A stretch of 64,000 nt of DNA from contig NC_092333.1 of NCBI RefSeq assembly GCF_046630445.1, positions 707,201,001-707,265,000 of the forward strand. The letters are read 5' to 3'. Each line of letters starts with the position of its first letter. Position 1 is the stretch's first letter. A model generated the notes under the pieces. The model was not told where the DNA came from and did not search any database. It saw only the letters and a program-made list of their open reading frames with translations. Below are positions 57,834 through 64,000 of the stretch, piece by piece. This stretch comes from Rutidosis leptorrhynchoides (Eukaryota > Streptophyta > Magnoliopsida > Asterales > Asteraceae). The position numbers and the translations under genes are program-made.

Positions 57834-59487
57834 TGTAACGATCCAACCCGTTAACCAACCGAAACACCAATTTTTTTTTATACAGACTATCTGGACGGCG
57901 TCCACATATCTGGACGACGTCCAGTAGTGAAGGGCAAGACGGCGTCCAAGCTATTTGGATGGCGTCCAAATGAACTGCCAGGGGCTGTCCCTGGAGTCCA
58001 ACTTAAGCGAGCTGAAAACTCGTTTCCCGACACTTTTAGATGAAACGGTTTTCACAACATGTTATAATAATTAAAACTAAGAGATTTCCATAATAAAATC
58101 GAGTTTTACAACACCGGGCCCACATCGACCCAAATTACGTCAAGTGACTATTTCGACCCATTTTAGTTTAATATAAAACATAGACCGAGCATGGTGATTG
58201 GGGATACGCTACCCAATCCTAATCAAATCCAAAAGCAAGTCTTCTAAAGCGAACTACGCAAGTTCACTAGTCCCCACGCTTACCCGAGCCACCGCCTCCA
58301 CGCGAATCTATAAAAATGTAAACAACAAGAGGGTAAGCTAACGCTTAGTGAGTGAGAATATACTACATACATATATATGCATAAAATGAATACGCATCCA
58401 ACATACAAGTAGTAAACACATACCGCAATCCGAGCATAACTATGCAAAGTTATACCTAACGTACCACCAAGCCAAATCCGTAAGATTAGCTACAACATAC
58501 AATAAGTATATATACGCATATACAAAAATTACATCCGATAATTCAACAAGGTTAACCCCTTAACCTTAAACCCATAAAGGTTGGCCGAACAACCCGAGCC
58601 TTAGTGAATTCGCACAACCTGAGATTCACTTCTTTCACCACTTCAACAACCGAGGTTGGCCGAACTACCCGTGCCTTAGTGAATTCGTACTACCCGAGAT
58701 TCACTAGCTCATCAATAAGATGACCGAACAACCCGAGTCATCATGAATCCGCACTACCCGAGATTCACTACCTCCTCAAAACCCACATCATCGGGGTTAC
58801 TCATTCGTAACTCAATACCAATCCCACTACATCGGGATTATATAACTCCACATCACAAGTCCATGTGATAAAGTACACACAAGTGTGCACCTCGCCAAAG
58901 GTGGTCAACCAAAACGCACAACCATGCCAATTGGACCTATACACAAGTCTATCAAATCCACTTATATGTGAAGTGAGCTCTATAACCGAGAACCACTTCA
59001 CCCGACCCGCACCCATCCTACACATACATATGCACATAGGATATTAACACTCACCTTGTCGCCTTGATGAATGCAACCGAAATAATCTGCAACTCGCCGA
59101 TGAAATGTACCAATACTACCACAACGTAGCCATGAACGAAATGAACAACTTTAAAACCCGAGCTTTGGTGAGAATCCGACTCCTTATTCTCCAAATCAAG
59201 CTCTCTCTCTCTCTTTAAACTCTTACTCTCTCTCTAGGAATAATTGAGAGTGTTTGTGTGGGTGAAATGTGATCCACAAATGGGATCTAAATCAGCCTTG
59301 AAGGCTCCAAACCGACACCCAAGTGAATTGACCAAAATGCCCTTTCTAATTTAAAACAAATTCCTAGCTGGCCCATCAGACCATTTGGACGGCGTCCAAT
59401 AGGTCTAGACGGCGTCCAGCCCTTCTTTACTGGACAGCGTCCAATAATCTGGATGGCATCCCACTTAGCTGAGATCAGGGTCTTACA
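57834..59487 (-). repeat. 5' LTR of TR-GAG copy 2
   Basis: 1,654 bp, partner of 32860-34513, with the same eight GGACGGCGTCC-type sites. Confidence 0.93.
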
Positions 59488-59492
59488 TTTCT

Positions 59493-61704
59493 AGAATTTG
59501 CTTCCTTTAATTATATGAGCATCATGTTATCAATTAGCATGTTGTAATTGTATTACTTATATTGTTGTGTTTTAATGATTTTAATTTCAATCTATTCTAT
59601 TTGTGTATTTACAGGGTAGGTTAATGATGGATGATAACTGTAAGTGAAGCGATGAAGCTCCAAAGAAATTCTTACAGTCTTGGAAGTGGCACGGTATTAC
59701 CCGTTTTAGATTTTTGGATTTCTAATTAAAATATCTTATTTTATTGATGTTCAACTATTCAAACAATGAAATTAGCACTTGTGATCTGATTATTAAAAAA
59801 GTTATGTTATGTTTTTCTAAATTGTATTTATCGATGAGGATTTAGGCGTACGATAAAATGCATATATTGCAGGAGGCACTTGGTCTGCCATTACGGGGGT
59901 AACCTAATTTTTCAGAAGAAGTGTCTACTGGGACCTTGCATCACGAAACACTCGGAAAAACGTTAATGATTCGGTGATTGGTGGATTGGTTAATGAAACA
60001 GAAAAAAGGTCAGTCTACTAAAATCTTTGAAATTTGTAACTTGTGGTTATAGTTATCGTTAATGTAATGATGCATCATCATCAGTGAGAGATAAAATTAT
60101 GTTACAGGGATTAAAAATGATGTTAAGGAGGTGGATGATCGGCAATCAGCTAAAAAAACCACATAAACCAAAATAATATAAAACATCACTGGTTTTTTTA
60201 AACTTATGCATTTTGCTACTAATTAGTTTATAATTTTTTCCTTTTTCTTCTGTTGTTACAGGTCATTTGCATCCTCAAATTAATGATGTGTCAAATCCAA
60301 TCAAGAATGACTGTTTCGATCAAGGTTAGTTCTAAGCTCTTTATTGTTAGATCTTTTTTCATTTATAAAAAGTTTTTCTTCATCCATATTTTGATTTTTG
60401 AACTGGCATAATAATGCATCATCTTATGAATTTAGAAAATGTTATTTTGCTTAATGCATATTTTTTGTTTAACATTTTTCATTATGAGTTTTATTTCTGC
60501 TTTGACTTGACTGTAGAAGTTTCCCAATGGTATTGCAATATTGGAGATTGTAATTGTGTGTGTGAATGCTGCAATGCTATCTTTAAATGGTAACAACTGA
60601 CTAATATTCAATAATGATATAAGACTTCGTTTCTTCATAACTAGATTATTTTCAGGTACATGATAATGCAGTACAAACACAAATGAGTTATGTGGAAAAG
60701 GAATACTTTGAAGAAAATACAGCAACTAAATTTTTGCAACACATCATCTTTTCAAGTTCTCAAATTCTTGGCACATTCTATCCTAGGTATTTTGTTTTAT
60801 TCAAATTCGTGGCAACAAACCTCCTATTCATCATATTTCAATCTCCATAATCTCCGAAACAACAGAAATATTGAGATTTCAACGAAGATTTGGACAAATA
60901 TACTCTGTTTCATCATGATTTGCACTGTACTTATCAGTCATATTATTGTTGTGGAAAAACACATATGATATTATGTCTTTGTGTTTATTTGAGCTTATAG
61001 TTCGACATGTGTTTTAAAACTGAATTATACACATTGATAGATACAAGAAGTTAAATGTGCCGTCTAAATCGATAGCTTGCGTTAAAATCGCATAAACCTT
61101 AGAGCAGCAACGCGCGAACCCTCAATTCTTGTTTATATAGATATGGCTTGCGTAACTTTAACGCTGGTTATAATACAGGTCAAAGTCACAGTCAAATATC
61201 TAACGTTCTAATTTCTAATTTTAGTTTTAGCAACGGTAATAATTTAACGTACGAGTTTTTATCTTATTTGTCCCTACTAATAGCTTTTTTTCTTTGGCGA
61301 AAATATATGTATATTATAAATAGATCATAAAGATCAACATGATACAACTAATAGCTAATATAACGTATTTACCCATCTTAATAACAAAATATCACATCTA
61401 CCCTATTTAAACCCATATACTACTCATATTTATCCTTTCAGTCAATTCTATGACTATATGAAACCTAAAAATTTCGATAATGACCTTTCAACCCTCTATG
61501 ATCGACTATCGCTCCCGCCCATTTTCTTCTCAACATCCCTTGTTCGCCTCCAACAGGAAATACAAATGGCGAATAACTTCCATAGTCAATCATATTCATC
61601 CGATTTTATCATCCATATTATAGGCTTTTCAAGGTTAGAATCCCTATTTTTTAGATAAAACTTGTTGATTTGTGTGGGAATGATCTTCAATTGTCGATCA
61701 AATG
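59493..61704 (+). other. Exon-like region and AT-rich spacer, copy 2
   Basis: Partner of 34519-36730. The same splice-like boundaries and unassigned coding-like pieces are present, with a few substitutions (for example ACTTATCAG near 60931 where copy 1 has ACTTAGCAG). Confidence 0.35.
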
Positions 61705-61717
61705 AACAGTCATCCTT

Positions 61718-63364
61718 AGAACCCCCATACTCCTTGGACCATCTTTAACCCTGAAGCCCCTGATGGGCGTGTTGCTGGGTGGGGTGGGGTGCTTGATGAG
61801 CGTGCTGTCAGATTGCTGAGTAATGGGTGGCGTGCTGAGTGGCGTGTTGGGGTATTTTTTAATTTTTGTTTTCATTTTTCTTGCATTTAATTTATTTTGT
61901 TTAATTAGTGTATATTATTATTTTGTAATTATAATAACAAATTAATTTAATAAAACACACTAAAATTAATATTAAAAAAACGATTACAATCCTAAAAATA
62001 ACATCAAACTTTGAAGCTTTTTCTGTGCAACTTCGGACCTATACTCGTTAACTTTGTCACATAACTCATCAAACTTTGAAGAGTTTGTTGAACGAGAGCT
62101 TTGCGTTGCGTCGGAAGATGCGGAAGTCCTAGCCACCTTCTTTGCTCGATTCCTTCCCATCGGCCTTTCAATCGGATCATCACCTAAAAGCACGTTCACG
62201 TTATCATCCGCGATATCAATCGTTCGTACCACGTTATCGTCATCCTCATCATGCAAACCTCCATAAACCGTTCCACCAACCGCAGCAGGCACAAGCCACT
62301 TTGGTTTGTCCTTTAAAAATTCCCAAGCTTCTTTAAACGCCCACGTCTTCTGTTCGTTTGCACCATACGCCTTTACCACACCCTCGTAAAAGCACTGTTC
62401 GGTTTTCCAACTACGCCTTGGATTTCTTTTTTCCGCCTCATAATAACCTTGAAAAGCTTTACACCCCCTGTCCACATAACGCCATTTCCCTGATAACGCA
62501 TCTTCATTTCGATGCCATCCGTGCTCGTTATTGTTGAATTTGTTCATTACAGTTTGCCACAAAGATTGATATTTTTGAGAGTTTCCGACGATCGGATTTT
62601 CGGACGCATCAAGCCAACATCTCGCTAACCAAACCTCTTCGGCCGATGTCCAAACTCTTTTTTGATTGGTTCACGTGCCTTTTCTTTTCCTTTTCGTTGG
62701 TGTTTTCTTCTCCTCGTGCCACCAGGTTGTTCGGCCTCATCTTCCGGTTGAGTTTGTGGTTGGGTTTGTGGTTGAGTTTCACCTTGAAGTTGTGACATTT
62801 GTTGCGGGCTTAGACCGAGCTCTCTTTGAATCTCTTGTAATTTTTGGATTTGCTGTAATCTTTGGATGTGTTGCTCAAGTTGTTGTTCGCTCATATTAAA
62901 CGAGCTAGTAGTATAGTTGGCAAAACCAAGAGATGAAGGTCGAGATGAAGATGATGAGCCCGGATTAGTCGGTTCACCGGTGCCCGTCATAATGTTGTTA
63001 TACAACGACCAATCACTCGGATGAGACATTGTTTGTTGTGTTTGATTTTGATTTTGGTGTGTATACAAAGAGATATAGAAGTGTTTGATTTTGTTGTGTT
63101 TGATATATGTGTTTGAAGTTATATATAGAGTTGAGAAATAAAATAAAAAAAATAAAAAAATATAAAAAAAACACAAACAACCGTTGCATTTTCTTGCGGC
63201 TGGGAGGAGGCCACGTCGACCAAGTAGCCAACACGCGTACCAGAAGCCCGGTTGAAACTTGAAGCACGCCGGCGATTTTTGTGGCGGCACGCCACCACTA
63301 CACGGCGTGTTGGCCGGTGTTGGTGGCAACACGCCACCGCTAAAGGTCTTAGTGATTTTGTGTC
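61718..63364 (-). mobile_element. PIF/Harbinger-type element with ORF1 only, copy 2
   Basis: Partner of 36744-38390, flanked by the same AACAGTCATCCTT repeats (61705-61717 and 63365-63377). Same GGCGTG-rich edges and no transposase gene. Confidence 0.65.
61984..63029 (-). pseudogene. Harbinger ORF1-like protein, frameshifted, copy 2
   Basis: Partner of 37010-38055, starting MSHPSDWSLYNN at 63029. The translation equals copy 1 in both halves, including the frame change at the T run (about 62658-62663). The shared lesion shows it was already dead when duplicated. Confidence 0.75.
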
Positions 63365-63377
63365 AACAGTCATCCTT

Positions 63378-64000
63378 TGTAAAGAAGAGTAACCTGATGC
63401 CTGTGAGGGACCCACCCAAAAGAATTTCCTTCAAAATTGGACTGTTAATTACCTGTATCACTGTATCAAAACAGTAAATGGGTTGATTTGATTTGTGTTT
63501 TATCTTACCTAATGGTAGAAAAACAGCATTTTGGGTCAACCCAAACTGACCTGGTGTGAGCAACCCAAGCTAACCATGACTGTTTCAACCCAAACCCATT
63601 CACTACTTTTCGGCATTAACCGTTTATCATCCCCATATGACCATCTCTAGTTATTTTAGCTTGATGTTGTCCCTCGGTCAAACAAAACAGAGATATCCTA
63701 TGTAAACAATTTACTTAAGAAGTAAAGAAAATTAGACCCGATGACTGTGAGGACCCACCCGAAAACATTCCCTTCAAAATTGGGTTCCTGTATCAGAACG
63801 GAACAGTAAAAATGCCATTTTCTTAAGTAAACGGGTCAAATTTGAGTTGTGTTTGATCTTGCGTTTATTTTTACAAAGTTTTGTCTAATAGTATAAAAAA
63901 CACTATTTTGGGTCAACCCAAACCAACCTGGTGTGTGCAACAAATGCTAACCATCACTGTTTCAACCCAAACACAGTCAATGCATTTCAGCCCAACCACT
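63378..64000. repeat. Imperfect ~345 bp tandem repeat, copy 2, cut by window edge
   Basis: Partner of 38404-39026. Unit 1 spans about 63378-63651, and unit 2 runs from about 63722 to the window edge. Confidence 0.85.

Larger units (their letters stand above)
52242..59487 (-). mobile_element. Gag-only (TR-GAG-type) gypsy element, copy 2
   Basis: 7,246 bp, the duplicate of 27273-34513, with TTTCT at 52237-52241 and 59488-59492. Because target-site repeats and flanks are shared with copy 1, it was carried along by the segmental duplication rather than inserted independently. Same state: gag-only, about two breaks. Confidence 0.92.
51897..64000 (+). repeat. Large direct duplication, copy 2 (runs off the window)
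   Basis: Matches 26928-39026 base for base apart from scattered substitutions and single-base length changes. It contains the same TR-GAG element with the same TTTCT flanks, the same exon-like region, the same Harbinger ORF1 with the same frameshift, and the same tandem repeat. The left junction is with the LINE fragment; the right end lies outside. Confidence 0.97.

Overview
The window is plant nuclear DNA, most likely from a eudicot and probably a daisy-family (Asteraceae) genome. The evidence is the tRNA-iMet-primed copia and gypsy LTR retrotransposons, tRNA-derived SINEs, Tourist-like MITEs, a PIF/Harbinger ORF1 of a kind I know best from Asteraceae, and AT-rich intergenic DNA with eukaryotic splice-like signals. 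I see no intact single-copy host gene. Almost everything is mobile DNA, fragments of host genes, or repeats.

Layout. (1) 1-1890: the 5' end of a minus-strand copia element that runs off the left edge. (2) 1891-4297: diverged repeat modules, a SINE, and one and a half arms of a ~1 kb foldback. (3) 4298-23017: a plus-strand TNT1/Tork-like copia element (TSD ATCTT) that landed in the right arm of the foldback. It was later split inside its RNase H region by a young 13.1 kb minus-strand Ty3/gypsy chromovirus (8834-21975, TSD TAAGC, LTRs of ~3.25 kb). Between its primer-binding site and gag the gypsy element carries two extra same-strand ORFs: a Glu/Ser-rich acidic protein and an F-box protein with a Sel1-like segment. 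(4) 23018-26927: the rest of the foldback, promoter-like ~285 bp repeats, short tandem repeats and exon-like scraps. (5) 26928-39026: first copy of a segment of at least 12.1 kb that recurs at 51897-64000 in direct orientation, 24.97 kb downstream, with near-identical sequence. It holds a gag-only (TR-GAG-type) gypsy element with 1.65 kb LTRs and TSD TTTCT, an exon-like region, a PIF/Harbinger-type element with only ORF1, and a tandem repeat. (6) 39027-51896: host-derived fragments (an inverted pair of eRF1 pieces, a possible SCAMP first exon), two SINEs with clear target-site duplications, an old array of repeated gene-like modules, two Tourist-like MITEs in opposite orientation, and the 3' end of a LINE that stops at the duplication junction. 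(7) 51897-64000: second copy of the segment, cut by the window edge.

Relative order of events, from nesting and LTR divergence read by eye: foldback, then copia (LTRs ~3% apart), then gypsy (LTRs ~0.3% apart). On the right, the TR-GAG element inserted first (LTRs ~3% apart) and the large duplication followed (copies differ by only a few bases per kb). The most unusual items are the F-box-carrying gypsy element, the eRF1-derived hairpin, the recent >12 kb duplication with its LINE-tail junction, and the palindromic GGACGGCGTCC clusters in the TR-GAG LTRs.
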